A stretch of DNA of 64,000 bases. Source: Cryobacterium glaciale (GTDB lineage: Bacteria > Actinomycetota > Actinomycetes > Actinomycetales > Microbacteriaceae). The DNA lies in contig NZ_SOEY01000018.1 of the NCBI RefSeq assembly GCF_004402535.1, positions 186,001 through 250,000 on the forward strand, in the 5' to 3' direction. The notes under the pieces were generated by a model. It did not search any database, was not told the origin of the DNA, and worked only from the letters and a program-made list of their open reading frames with translations. This document shows positions 1-8,266 of the stretch, in pieces. Every line of letters begins with the position of its first letter. Positions within the stretch are counted from its first letter, which is position 1. Position numbers and translations under genes: made by a program.

Positions 1-1
1 C

Positions 2-1351
2 GTCGGGGCGGCTCCGGTCGGCTCAACCACCTTCGACAGTGAGTCGGCGTCGGTGAAGTATTCCGGCACCTGGCGTACCTCGGGCTCGGCCAATGACTCG
101 GGTGGATCGGTCAAGTTCTCGACCGCCTCGAGCAGCGCCTCGTTCACCTTCCAGGGCACGAGCGTCGCGTTCATCACCCGCCTGACCAGCAGCTCCGGCA
201 CAAGCAACGTGGCCATCGACGGCAAGGTGGTCGCCACGGTCAACGGTTACTCAGCCACCACCGCCTACAAGAAGACAGCCTTCAGCACGACGAGCCTGTC
301 GGCCGGCACGCACACCATCACGGTGACCCGCACCGGCCAGAAGGATGCCCGCTCCACCGGCACCAGCAGCATCGTCGACGCCTTCGTCGTGTCGGCCGTG
401 CCGAGCACCGCGCCGAGCCCGGCACCGATCAGCACCCACCGCTACGCCGACTGCCCCGCCGCGACCGTCACCGTGACCACGGCTCGGGAGCTCTTGGCCG
501 CCGTACAGCAGGCCCAGCCCGGAACGGTCATCAAGATGGCGCCCGGCACGTACAACGAGCAGATCAACATGACCGTGAACGGAACCGCTGCCAACCCGAT
601 CTGGGTCTGCGGTCCGCGGAACGCCGTCGTCAACCCCGGAAGCATCCAGAACAACCACGGCATCCAGATCTCCAACTCGTCCAACCTTGTCATCGCTGGA
701 ATGACCGTCACCAACAGCCTCAAGGGCATCAGCGTGATTCGCAGCAGCAACGTCACCATCGCTGACACGCTCGTCGACAACATCGGCTATGAGGGCATCC
801 ACCTGCGTGCCTTCACCACCGACAGCAAGGTCGTCGGTAACACCATCAAGAACACCGGCAAGCGCGACCCGTTCTACGGTGAGGGCATCTACATCGGCAC
901 CTCGGAGAACAACTGGTGCGCCCAGACCAGCTGCCAGCCGGACCGCACCGACCGCACGCTGCTCATGGCCAACACCATCAGCCTCACTGGCGCCCAGCCG
1001 ATCGAGGTCAAGGAAGGCACCTCGGCCGGCATCATCCGCGACAACGTGATCGACGGCGCCGCAGCCATGCCGCGCGCCGAGGAGTGGGTCAAGGTCAAGG
1101 GCAACGACTGGAGCATCTACAACAACCAGGGCAAGAACAGCACCGCGCACGGCTTCGCGGTGAACGGGAGTGTCGCCGGCTGGGGCCTGCGCAACTCCTT
1201 CTACGGCAACACCGCTCCGGTCGGCGCCGCCGGCTACGGCTTCTTCATTCACGAGCAGGGCAGCAAGGGTGCCAGCGGCACCAAGGTCTACTGCTCGAAC
1301 ACCGTCACGGCTGCAGGCTCGGGTTTCTCAAACCTGGCGTGTGTTTCTTAG
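2..1351 (+). CDS. Secreted beta-helix carbohydrate-active-like protein (5' end missing)
   Basis: The frame is open to the left edge, so the start lies outside the window; a GTG at 53 is probably internal because the preceding codons (VGAAPVGSTTFDSES) read as protein. The first ~130 visible residues look like a beta-sandwich ligand-binding module (Ser/Thr-rich, ending SIVDAFVV), followed by a Pro/Ser linker. Residues after about 150 (counted from the GTG) form a right-handed parallel beta-helix: successive rungs such as SSNLVIAGMTVTNS, SSNVTIADTLVDNIG and SKVVGNTIKNTG. Beta-helix folds of this kind are found in pectate-lyase-like and other polysaccharide-binding or cleaving enzymes; no catalytic residues can be assigned by eye. 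It converges on a polysaccharide operon, which fits a role at the cell surface. Its last 47 bases overlap the 3' end of the opposing glycosyltransferase gene. Confidence 0.75.
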   Translation, partial: VGAAPVGSTTFDSESASVKYSGTWRTSGSANDSGGSVKFSTASSSASFTFQGTSVAFITRLTSSSGTSNVAIDGKVVATVNGYSATTAYKKTAFSTTSLSAGTHTITVTRTGQKDARSTGTSSIVDAFVVSAVPSTAPSPAPISTHRYADCPAATVTVTTARELLAAVQQAQPGTVIKMAPGTYNEQINMTVNGTAANPIWVCGPRNAVVNPGSIQNNHGIQISNSSNLVIAGMTVTNSLKGISVIRSSNVTIADTLVDNIGYEGIHLRAFTTDSKVVGNTIKNTGKRDPFYGEGIYIGTSENNWCAQTSCQPDRTDRTLLMANTISLTGAQPIEVKEGTSAGIIRDNVIDGAAAMPRAEEWVKVKGNDWSIYNNQGKNSTAHGFAVNGSVAGWGLRNSFYGNTAPVGAAGYGFFIHEQGSKGASGTKVYCSNTVTAAGSGFSNLACVS

Positions 1352-2516
1352 CCACGCGATCTAATCGACGGTCGAGCGCAGCAACCCAGCTGCGCTCGAC
1401 CAGCGGAAAGACAGCGGTCGCCGAATAGGTGCTCTCAAAGGCGGATCTGGCCAGATCCGCCTTTGTGGCGCGCCAGGCGGCATCCGTTATGGCGTGCCGC
1501 AGAGCCGCCTCGAGCGAGTCGATGTCGCCGGGTTCCACGATCACCCCCGCACCGTTGGCGAGAACCGCCGGCACACCGCCGACCCGGGTCGCGACCACAC
1601 AGTTGCTGCGGGCCATCGCTTCGAGAATGAACATGGGCATCGCCTCGTCGCGCGAGGGTAATACCGCGATCGATGACCGTTCGAGCAGCTTCATGAGTGC
1701 CTCATGGCTGAGCGCACCCACGAATTCGCCGCGGGTGAGCGGAACCGCCGGCTGGTCCATAATCGGGCCGACGATAACCAGTTTCCAGAGCGGATGCTCG
1801 GGCGCGAGTCGCTGCCACGCCGCCACGAGCACGTCGACGCCCTTGCGTGTGCTGACCGCACCGCCGAACACCACGAGCGGCTCGGTCTCGCGGCGCACAC
1901 CGTCGGCGACCGCGTTCGGCACGAGGATGACCCGCTCCCCCGGCACGAATTCGGCGGCCGCGGCTCGCGACTCGGCCGAGAGGGTGAGCACCACGTCGGC
2001 CGCGCGCAGGACGCGCCCGACCAGGCCGGGACGTTTCTGGGCGAAATCGGCGAAGGAGCTGCCGTGCAGCTGGGCCACGGTGGCGAACCCGCGGGCGTGG
2101 GCGAGGGCGAGCAGCGCGCCCTCACGGGCGAAGGACCCTCCCTGGGAGAGGTGCGCGATCACGACGGTGCGCCCGGGATCGGCCAGCCGCAGCACCGTCC
2201 AGAAAGCGGTTGCCGCCAGCAGGGCCGCCCGCACCCCGGCACTGCCGTCGCGCGAGGAAACCATGCGCAGGTCAAAGTCGGCGAAGGGATGAGCCAGGTA
2301 GCCGTTGACGACCTGGCTCATGCCGCCGGCGACCTCGCCGCTGCGCCCGATGTGCACGGCGAGCAGCCGTTCGGCCGGCGTGGACGGGACGGGCGAGACG
2401 GAAGACGAGCTGGCAACTGGAGCGGGAGCAGCGGAGGGCTTCATGATGCTCGGCGGCACGATGCTGATCGGTTCGGTGTCGATCGGCTGCGTGTCGCCCG
2501 CTTCGGCGAGGCTCAC
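1305..2516 (-). CDS. Glycosyltransferase family 4 (group 1)
   Basis: A 403-residue retaining glycosyltransferase expected to add a sugar from a nucleotide donor to a lipid-linked glycan at the cytoplasmic membrane face. The C-terminal half shows the family signature: FGGAVSTRKGVDVL (donor-binding loop), then E291-x7-E299 in EAMPMFILE, followed by ARSNCVVATRVGGVP. The first ~48 residues are Pro/Ser/Ala-rich and unlike the fold, so translation might begin later, but the annotated ATG forms an ATGA overlap with the upstream pyruvyl transferase gene, which favours it. It is the last gene of the operon that starts with the Wzz/BY-kinase. Its C-terminal tail (RVAKKHTPGLRNPSLQP) runs through a strong hairpin and into the convergent beta-helix gene, possibly a late extension. 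Donor and acceptor cannot be named. Confidence 0.85.
   Translation of the reverse strand: MSLAEAGDTQPIDTEPISIVPPSIMKPSAAPAPVASSSSVSPVPSTPAERLLAVHIGRSGEVAGGMSQVVNGYLAHPFADFDLRMVSSRDGSAGVRAALLAATAFWTVLRLADPGRTVVIAHLSQGGSFAREGALLALAHARGFATVAQLHGSSFADFAQKRPGLVGRVLRAADVVLTLSAESRAAAAEFVPGERVILVPNAVADGVRRETEPLVVFGGAVSTRKGVDVLVAAWQRLAPEHPLWKLVIVGPIMDQPAVPLTRGEFVGALSHEALMKLLERSSIAVLPSRDEAMPMFILEAMARSNCVVATRVGGVPAVLANGAGVIVEPGDIDSLEAALRHAITDAAWRATKADLARSAFESTYSATAVFPLVERSWVAALDRRLDRVAKKHTPGLRNPSLQP
1370..1401. terminator. 12-bp hairpin at convergent gene ends
   Basis: GGTCGAGCGCAG and its exact reverse complement CTGCGCTCGACC flank an 8-base loop. It lies just after the beta-helix stop on the plus strand but inside the last codons of the minus-strand glycosyltransferase. 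There is no clear T-run, so it may be a factor-assisted bidirectional terminator or an mRNA-stabilising stem. Confidence 0.4.
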
Positions 2517-3601
2517 CGCACGCTCTCGGTTGTCAGCACCTGGTCGAGCAGGCGGCGCACGGTCTGCAACTCCTGCTGCGCCTCGGCCAGTCCGGCGAGG
2601 ATGGCGGTGCGGCGGCCGATCAAGTTCTGCAACCGACCCGCTACCTCATCGGCCGTCATCCCGGCGCTGATAATGCTCACGTCGTGCAAACCGGCGGCGG
2701 CGAAGTGTCGGGCGATCTTGTCAGATCTTCCGTCTACCAGCAGCGCCGCCGGCACCGCACCCTCGGTGAGGGCGCCGACGAGCACGTGCAGGCGATCGCT
2801 CACGGCGAGCGCCGCCCGCCGGTACAGGGCGCGCAGGCGCTGTTCCTGCTCGTCGTGCCCTGTACCGTTCCAACGCAGGGCCTGGCCCCCGAGGTCGGCG
2901 GCGAGCTGGCCGCACTTGTCGTCGTCACGCAGAACCTGGGTCACACACCAGATCTCGAGGCCGTTGTCGGCCGCGACGGCGCGCACCCCGGCGAGCCAGG
3001 CGGCGCTCGGGTAGTCGAGGTCGGAGCGCATCGACACGACGAGCACGTCGCGCACCCCATTCGACACGTCACTGACGTTGGCGAAAGCCAGGTCGGGCAT
3101 GATGCTCCCCTGCCCGAGATACCCGGCCGTCTCCGCATCCCGCCACAACGACACGTTGGACAGAGCGATCGACGGCGCCATCAGGGCACGCGGCAGCGGG
3201 GCGAAGTTGCGACTTCCGACCCCGACCCGGGCAACGCGGCCGTGCCGGGCCCGCACGAGGGCGAGCACCGGAAGCATGGCGAGATGCTCTTTCATACCGA
3301 TCAGGGTGAGTTGGATCTCGCCCGGCTTGAACACGTAGGAGGCCCGGCCGCGCGCGGCACTCGCGAGCGCCGCCGCATACCAGCGGCGAAAGGAGCGGTA
3401 CTGCACGTCGTCCGGCCCGAGGCCGAGGCCCTCGGCATACCCGTCGGGTGCCTCGCCGACGTATACGTGCAGCGGGCCGCTCGCGCGAAGCCAGTCGAGC
3501 AATTGACGGCGCAGCAGAATATCGCCGATATTGTCGTACTGGCCGCGGGCCGGCACGAAGATGTCGCGCAGCATCCGCTGCTTCGCCGCTCGCTTCCTCA
3601 T
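2513..3601 (-). CDS. Polysaccharide pyruvyl transferase family protein
   Basis: A 362-residue protein of the pyruvyl transferase family (CsaB/WcaK/ExoV type), which moves pyruvate from phosphoenolpyruvate onto a sugar of a surface polysaccharide. The N-terminus has the family-like ARGQYDNIGDILLRRQLL, and the C-terminal half has SDRLHVLVGALTEGAVPAAL, matching the conserved S-x-R-x-H block. The last ~40 residues (IGRRTAILAGLAEAQQELQ...) look like a short coiled coil. The gene overlaps its neighbours by four bases at both ends, so translation is probably coupled from the glycosyltransferase at 3598-4584 to the GT4 gene. Known members make glycans acidic by adding pyruvate ketals; that this one does so is inferred from family and context. 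Confidence 0.8.
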   Translation of the reverse strand: MRKRAAKQRMLRDIFVPARGQYDNIGDILLRRQLLDWLRASGPLHVYVGEAPDGYAEGLGLGPDDVQYRSFRRWYAAALASAARGRASYVFKPGEIQLTLIGMKEHLAMLPVLALVRARHGRVARVGVGSRNFAPLPRALMAPSIALSNVSLWRDAETAGYLGQGSIMPDLAFANVSDVSNGVRDVLVVSMRSDLDYPSAAWLAGVRAVAADNGLEIWCVTQVLRDDDKCGQLAADLGGQALRWNGTGHDEQEQRLRALYRRAALAVSDRLHVLVGALTEGAVPAALLVDGRSDKIARHFAAAGLHDVSIISAGMTADEVAGRLQNLIGRRTAILAGLAEAQQELQTVRRLLDQVLTTESVR

Positions 3602-4584
3602 CGGTCGCTGGGCAGGGGAATGCGCACCCCGGTGTCGATGGCGCGGCCGCCAGCGAAGCGGATGACATCGGCCGTCAGGTCCGGCGTGTCAACGGCCCGC
3701 GCTACGCCGAGGTACTCGGCCAGCTCGGCGATCTGCATCTGGTGGTCGTCGACGTGTTCGGCGCGGTGCTTGCGGCGGGTCACGATCACCGGGAAGATGC
3801 CCATCTCGAGCAGCCCCATGAAGGTGCCGACCCCGGCGTGGGTGATCACGACGTCGGCGTTCAGTGCGGCGTCGATGAACTGCGCGGTCGGCATCATCTG
3901 GTGCACCTGGCCGGGAAGGTCGGTGCGGTCGGTGGTGAAACCGAGCTGCCAGACGGTGCGCTCATCGGCCAGGCCGCTGGCGAGCACGGCGTCGACGAGG
4001 GAATCGAAGCGGTAGCCCTCGATGGTGCCGAGGGTGACGAACAGGCTGGGGCGTTCCGGCGCGGGCCGGATCAGGGGATGGTAGGTGGAGAGCACGCTCG
4101 GGTGGGTTCGCCAGCGATTGGTGGCCCACGCTGGATGCTGGGTGCGGACGCTGACCAGGTGGCTGGCGGCGAGCATCCGCCCGCTGAGCGACGGGCCCTC
4201 GACGCGGGAAACGCTCTCGATGTACAGGCTCGGCACGCCGCTGATAGCGGCCTGCGGGAGTGCGGCGACGGCGAGGCCGGCGCCGGTACTCACAGCGCCC
4301 TCAAAGCTTTCATGCTTGAGCACGCGGCGCACGATGCCGGCCGCCCGCATCATGCCCAGGTAGTCCCGGGGGCGCACGTACGGAACGTGGATGCGCCGTC
4401 GGCCGGCCAGCAGCGAGCGGCTCTGCATGGAATCAAAAGTGACCCAGAGCGAGCTCGGTGAGGCGCCGAGGCCCGGCGCCAGCCGCACCAGCTGGGCCAG
4501 GTGCCCACCGGTGGAGGCGACGAGCAGAAGCTTCCGCTGCGTGGAGGGCGACGGATCTATCGGGTGAGACGAGTGCACGGACAC
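3598..4584 (-). CDS. Fused Alg14/Alg13-like (PssD-PssE) glycosyltransferase
   Basis: A 328-residue GT-B glycosyltransferase. The N-terminal half begins LLLVASTGGHLAQLVRL and contains GAVSTGAGLAVAALP, as in Alg14/PssD membrane-anchoring subunits. The C-terminal half has LFVTLGTIEGYRFDSLV and DVVITHAGVGTFMGLLEMG, as in Alg13/PssE catalytic subunits (GT28 C-terminal fold). In many bacteria these are two proteins; here they are one chain. I place the start at the GTG at 4584 because AAGGGAG lies 5 bases upstream; an upstream ATG at 4665 is open but lacks a ribosome site and adds a non-conserved leader. It follows the Wzz/BY-kinase gene by 81 bases and overlaps the next gene by four. It probably adds the second sugar of a lipid-linked repeat unit. 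Confidence 0.82.
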   Translation of the reverse strand: MSVHSSHPIDPSPSTQRKLLLVASTGGHLAQLVRLAPGLGASPSSLWVTFDSMQSRSLLAGRRRIHVPYVRPRDYLGMMRAAGIVRRVLKHESFEGAVSTGAGLAVAALPQAAISGVPSLYIESVSRVEGPSLSGRMLAASHLVSVRTQHPAWATNRWRTHPSVLSTYHPLIRPAPERPSLFVTLGTIEGYRFDSLVDAVLASGLADERTVWQLGFTTDRTDLPGQVHQMMPTAQFIDAALNADVVITHAGVGTFMGLLEMGIFPVIVTRRKHRAEHVDDHQMQIAELAEYLGVARAVDTPDLTADVIRFAGGRAIDTGVRIPLPSDR

Positions 4585-4665
4585 TGAGGCTCCCTTCGGG
4601 TAAAGCCTTGTAGAACTGATTCGAACGTGCGTCTTCGAACGTACAAACGGAGTGGAACGGGTCAA

Positions 4666-6141
4666 CTACCAGGTGACGCGCTGTTGAGTGTCTGTCGGGG
4701 CAGACTCGCTGTCGGGCGGGGTGGAGCGGCTTGCGTCGCTCGGGCGTGCATCGACGGATCTGGGGGCACGGGGCGCCGGGCGGGTCACAGCCGCGAAGCC
4801 GCCGTCACGCACGAGCGCGTCGGGGCCGCGAGTGGGAACCATGGCGAGCACGACGCCGAGGGGAGTCGTACCGACCGCTTCGAGGGCGTCGAGGGCGGCG
4901 AGCAGTTCGGGTTCACGCACCCGGTTTGCGCCGACGACCAGGATGGTGCCGCCGCTCCAGCGGCTGAGTACGGCGGCGTCGGTCACCGCGAGCACCGACG
5001 GGGCGTCGATGAGCACGTAGTCGTAGCTGCTGCTGAGTACGTCGAGCACGGTGCCCATGGCGGTCGATCCGAGCAGTTCACTCGGGTTGGTGGGAATCCG
5101 GCCCGACGACAGCACGGTGAGCGGATGCTGCGTGCCCCACGACTGCAGGGATTCCTTGAGCTGCACGTCGCCGAGGAGCACGTCGGTGAGGCCGCGATCG
5201 GCGTCGAGGCCGAGATAGTCGGCGAGCCGGGGCGTGCGCAGGTCGGCGTCGATCACGGCGACCGTCGCGCCGCTCTCGGCCAGCACGATGGCGAGATTCA
5301 CGAGGGTCGTGGTCTTGCCCTCCCCCGACACCGAGGAAGTCACCACGAGGCTGCGGCGGCTCGTATCGGCATCGGCGAACTCCAGGTTGGTGCGCAGCAC
5401 CCGGAAGGCCTCGGCGCGGGCAGTGCTCGCGCCGTCGGGCGAGATGATCGGCGTGGCGCGGGCTTCGAGCGGGATGCCGCCGAGCACGGGGACGCTGGTG
5501 AGTCGCTCGATATCGTCGCGGTTGTAGACGCGGCGGTCGAGCAGGCCGAGGATGAGTGCGGTGACGAGGCCGACCAGCAGGCCGATCAGCAGGCCGACGG
5601 CGAGATTGAGGTACAGCTGGGGCAGTGCGGGGTTGTCGGGCGCGACGGCCGGGTCGAGAACTCCGACCGTGACCGGGCTTGCGCCGCCGTCGGCCGGCGT
5701 TTCCAGCTGGTTGATGACGACATCGGTGAAGCTTTCGGAGACGGCCTGCGCGAGCTGCTGGGCGGCATCCGCTGTGGAGGCGAGGGCAGCGATTTCGATG
5801 ACGGCCGAGCCGGGCTCGGTCGTGGCCGTGACCCGCCCGGCCAGGTCGACCGCGCTCTCGTCGAGGTTCAGGCTCGAAATGACCGGGTCGAGCACGCGGG
5901 GGCTCGTGGCGACGTCGAGGTAGTACGGCAGCTTCTGCACCACGAAGTTGTTGCCCTGCACGAGGTCACCGGGAGTGGACCCGTTCTGGATTTGCGCGGC
6001 CACGAACACCCGGGTGGAGGATTCGTACTGCACCGGCGTCAGGAGGGCGGCGGCCGCGCCACCGACCAGGCCGAGCAGGACGAACGCGACGATGAGAATC
6101 CATCGCTTTCGCAGAATTCGAACCAGTCGTTTCAGTTCCAT
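4666..6141 (-). CDS. Wzz-type chain-length regulator fused to BY-kinase-like ATPase
   Basis: A 491-residue inner-membrane protein controlling polymerisation and export of surface polysaccharide. A first membrane segment (WILIVAFVLLGLVGGAAAAL) and a second (LAVGLLIGLLVGLVTALILG) flank an extracytoplasmic Wzz domain of about 140 residues. The cytoplasmic domain has Walker A SSVSGEGKTTTLVNLA, the A' motif VAVIDADLRTPRL and Walker B YDYVLIDAPSVL, the BY-kinase arrangement. The tail is Pro/Ser/Asp/Arg-rich and has no tyrosine cluster, so the usual autophosphorylation target is missing. Start chosen at ATG 6141, preceded by GGGGAGAA at good spacing; an in-frame ATG at 6186 lacks a site. It is the first gene of the operon running to 1305. 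Confidence 0.87.
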   Translation of the reverse strand: MELKRLVRILRKRWILIVAFVLLGLVGGAAAALLTPVQYESSTRVFVAAQIQNGSTPGDLVQGNNFVVQKLPYYLDVATSPRVLDPVISSLNLDESAVDLAGRVTATTEPGSAVIEIAALASTADAAQQLAQAVSESFTDVVINQLETPADGGASPVTVGVLDPAVAPDNPALPQLYLNLAVGLLIGLLVGLVTALILGLLDRRVYNRDDIERLTSVPVLGGIPLEARATPIISPDGASTARAEAFRVLRTNLEFADADTSRRSLVVTSSVSGEGKTTTLVNLAIVLAESGATVAVIDADLRTPRLADYLGLDADRGLTDVLLGDVQLKESLQSWGTQHPLTVLSSGRIPTNPSELLGSTAMGTVLDVLSSSYDYVLIDAPSVLAVTDAAVLSRWSGGTILVVGANRVREPELLAALDALEAVGTTPLGVVLAMVPTRGPDALVRDGGFAAVTRPAPRAPRSVDARPSDASRSTPPDSESAPTDTQQRVTW

Positions 6142-6212
6142 ACGTACTTCTCCCCGCGTGATCGACGCGTCGTGCTTCGGGTGCACGACGACAGGACCCT
6201 ATGTTGGCATAA

Positions 6213-6248
6213 AAATCCTCACTTTTGGACCGCCAGTATTGAGGATTT
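6213..6248 (-). terminator. Possible terminator after the esterase gene
   Basis: AAATCCTCA (6213-6221) and TGAGGATTT (6240-6248) form a perfect 9-bp stem with an 18-base loop. Read on the minus strand the stem is followed by TTTTTATG, so it could end the esterase transcript; the 5' arm overlaps that gene's stop codon. The stem is AT-rich and the loop long, so this is tentative. Confidence 0.4.
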
Positions 6249-7164
6249 AATCAGTCCGTGTTGAGGAATTGACCAGATTGTCGATGAGGAACTGACGAAT
6301 ACTCGCCCGAGTGGCCTCGTCGAGGAGCTCCAATGCGTGTCGTTCACCGGGTTTCACGTCGAGCGTGACGGGCACGCCGACCGCCTTGAGGGCCAGCATC
6401 ATGGCCTGCCCCTGCTCGAGGGGAACGAGTTCTTTTTTCGACATGGCGATGTAGAACGGCGGGTCGGTCTTGTCGACGGAGTACAGCGGCGATGCGTCCC
6501 TGGCGTTCGGGCACGCTCGAAAATCGTCGCAGCCGAGGTATTGCAGAATGGAGGAGATCGCCATTTTCGACGGGTCGCCGAGCAGCAGTCCCTTCTCGGT
6601 GAGGTCGACCGCCGGCGACAGTGCGACGACGGCGGCGACCCGGTCATCACCGGTGAGACTGCCGGTGCCGTTGGTTCCGATCGAGGAGGCGATGATCGCG
6701 CCGGCCGAGCTGCCGAACAGTCCGATGCGTTCGGGGTCGATGCCGAACTCGGCGACCTGGGCCGGGTCGCGCAACCAGGCGAGCGCGTCGGTTACGTCGT
6801 TCACCTGCGCCGGAAAAGCGAATTCCGGGGCCAGCCGGTAGTCCACCGAGAAGGCGGCGAGTCCGCCGTCGGCCAGCTCGGAGCAGAGTGCGGTCATACC
6901 GCCGAAGTCCTTGGTACCGCTGTCGAAGCCTCCGCCGTGGATGAGGATCACGGCCGCGGTGGGTTCGCCGCCGCCCTTGGGCAGGCAAGCGTTCAGCAGC
7001 AGCTTCTCCCCGCGAGCGGTACCGTATTGCAGGTCGTTCTGCAGCACGACCGAGTCGCTGTGCGCATTCGCGGCGGGCGCGGTAGGGGTGGCGGAGCATC
7101 CGCTCAACACCAGGCCAATAGCCAGCAGCCCAGCGGATGCCGCAAGCAGGCGGGTTGTCTTCAC
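6247..7164 (-). CDS. Lipoprotein alpha/beta-hydrolase (esterase)
   Basis: A 305-residue secreted esterase of the hormone-sensitive-lipase type. The N-terminus is a lipoprotein signal (LLAIGLVLSGCSATP, lipobox cysteine after LSG), so the enzyme should be lipid-anchored on the outer face of the membrane. HGGGFDSG supplies the oxyanion hole, LFGSSAGAIIA carries the nucleophilic serine, and GERHALELL the histidine; the acid is probably the glutamate in MSKKELVP. The GTG start at 7164 has GGAGA upstream and forms a GTGA overlap with the end of the acyltransferase gene. Co-transcription with an acyltransferase and an LCP ligase suggests it trims acyl groups from the surface glycan; that role is inferred. 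Confidence 0.85.
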   Translation of the reverse strand: MKTTRLLAASAGLLAIGLVLSGCSATPTAPAANAHSDSVVLQNDLQYGTARGEKLLLNACLPKGGGEPTAAVILIHGGGFDSGTKDFGGMTALCSELADGGLAAFSVDYRLAPEFAFPAQVNDVTDALAWLRDPAQVAEFGIDPERIGLFGSSAGAIIASSIGTNGTGSLTGDDRVAAVVALSPAVDLTEKGLLLGDPSKMAISSILQYLGCDDFRACPNARDASPLYSVDKTDPPFYIAMSKKELVPLEQGQAMMLALKAVGVPVTLDVKPGERHALELLDEATRASIRQFLIDNLVNSSTRTD

Positions 7165-8231
7165 AACAGGTCTCCGTTCACCTGAGCACGACGGGAGACC
7201 ACTTTGGTCTGGCGTTTGCGGAACGGGCTCACCCAGAGGAAGGAGTACCGGCGCAGGAGCTTGGCGAGGTAGAGCGAGGCGACGAGCACGATGGCGGCGA
7301 GCAGGAACGGCAGGGCGTTGCCGGCGCGCTGCAGCCAGACCGATTCGGCGAATGGCGCGAGCAGCGCGAGGGCGCTGGCCACGAGGAACAGGTGCAGCAG
7401 GTAGATCTGAAAACTGTATTGGCCGAGCGTGCTCATGAAGTTCAGCCATTTCACCCGCACCAGGAGGGTGGCCAGAGCGACACCCATCGCGACGGCGATA
7501 GCGCTTTCGAGCAGGATCAGACCGGGTATCCGCGAGAGGTGCAGGAGCACGAGGAGCGCTGCCAGGCCGACGTAGGCGACCACGAGCACGACGGCATGCC
7601 AGACGCGCACCCGCGCGGCCAGGCGGTACACCGTGCGTGGAAAATAGACGGCGATGATGAAGAACCCGAAGTTGGCGGCGACCCGATCCCAGCCGACGTT
7701 GTCGAGGTCGAGCACTCCCGGCGTCGTCGACAGCACCGCCACCGCTCCGGCCAGCGCGATTTGCAGCTTGACGGGCAGTTTCCGCAGCAGCCAGGCCAGC
7801 AGGGTGAACACGGCCAGGGCCCAGATGAACCAGTAGCTGCTGGTGGGCCAGATGGGCAGCAGCGCAATGTTGAGCAGGTCGGTCGGGGACCGTTCGGTGC
7901 CGCGCAGGTGCGGCACGACGAGGTAGAACACCACGCGAATGACCGACCACAACAGGTACAGGTAGACCAGGGTGAGCAGGCGGCGCCGCCAGAGATCTGT
8001 GAGGTTCCAGGTGAGCATGCGCCGGGCGGTGAGCCCGGCGATGAAGAAGAACACCGGCATCGGAAAGTAGCTGAGCACGAGGCGCAGCCGCGGGGTGCTG
8101 CCGGCCAGCCCCAGGTCGTTGAGGAACAACGACGAATGGTAGAGCACGACGAGGATGATCGCCGCGCCCTTGGCGAAGTTGATCCACTCGCGATTCTCGG
8201 CCTGTATCTCTTTCACAAACGAAATGTACAC
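7161..8231 (-). CDS. Acyltransferase family 3 membrane protein
   Basis: A 356-residue integral membrane protein with about ten hydrophobic segments, of the acyltransferase-3 (OafA/WecH) family that O-acylates sugars across the membrane. The N-terminal REWINFAKGAAIILVVLYHSS has the conserved histidine of the first membrane helix, and FPMPVFFFIAGLTARRM follows as usual. The start is a GTG at 8231 with only a weak TTGAG upstream; GTG at codon 6 is an alternative. It lies 35 bases after the LCP gene and overlaps the lipoprotein esterase by four bases, giving an LCP - acyltransferase - esterase operon. The acceptor is probably the local polysaccharide or cell-wall glycopolymer. Confidence 0.87.
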   Translation of the reverse strand: MYISFVKEIQAENREWINFAKGAAIILVVLYHSSLFLNDLGLAGSTPRLRLVLSYFPMPVFFFIAGLTARRMLTWNLTDLWRRRLLTLVYLYLLWSVIRVVFYLVVPHLRGTERSPTDLLNIALLPIWPTSSYWFIWALAVFTLLAWLLRKLPVKLQIALAGAVAVLSTTPGVLDLDNVGWDRVAANFGFFIIAVYFPRTVYRLAARVRVWHAVVLVVAYVGLAALLVLLHLSRIPGLILLESAIAVAMGVALATLLVRVKWLNFMSTLGQYSFQIYLLHLFLVASALALLAPFAESVWLQRAGNALPFLLAAIVLVASLYLAKLLRRYSFLWVSPFRKRQTKVVSRRAQVNGDLL

Positions 8232-8266
8232 GAGAAAAACTCAAGATGGTATCTCGAGCGGATCAT

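Noticed and set aside
4627-6264. Long open frame on the plus strand opposite the Wzz/BY-kinase gene (similar ones at 29219-31150, 33267-35024 and 61573-63756)
   Set aside because: They mirror strong genes on the other strand, have no family motifs, and show the Gly/Arg/His/Glu-rich make-up of antisense frames in GC-rich DNA.
7165-8244. N-terminal 360 codons of an open frame in phase with the lipoprotein esterase
   Set aside because: This stretch overlaps the acyltransferase gene and has Arg/Pro-rich sequence; the lipoprotein signal at 7164 is the true start.
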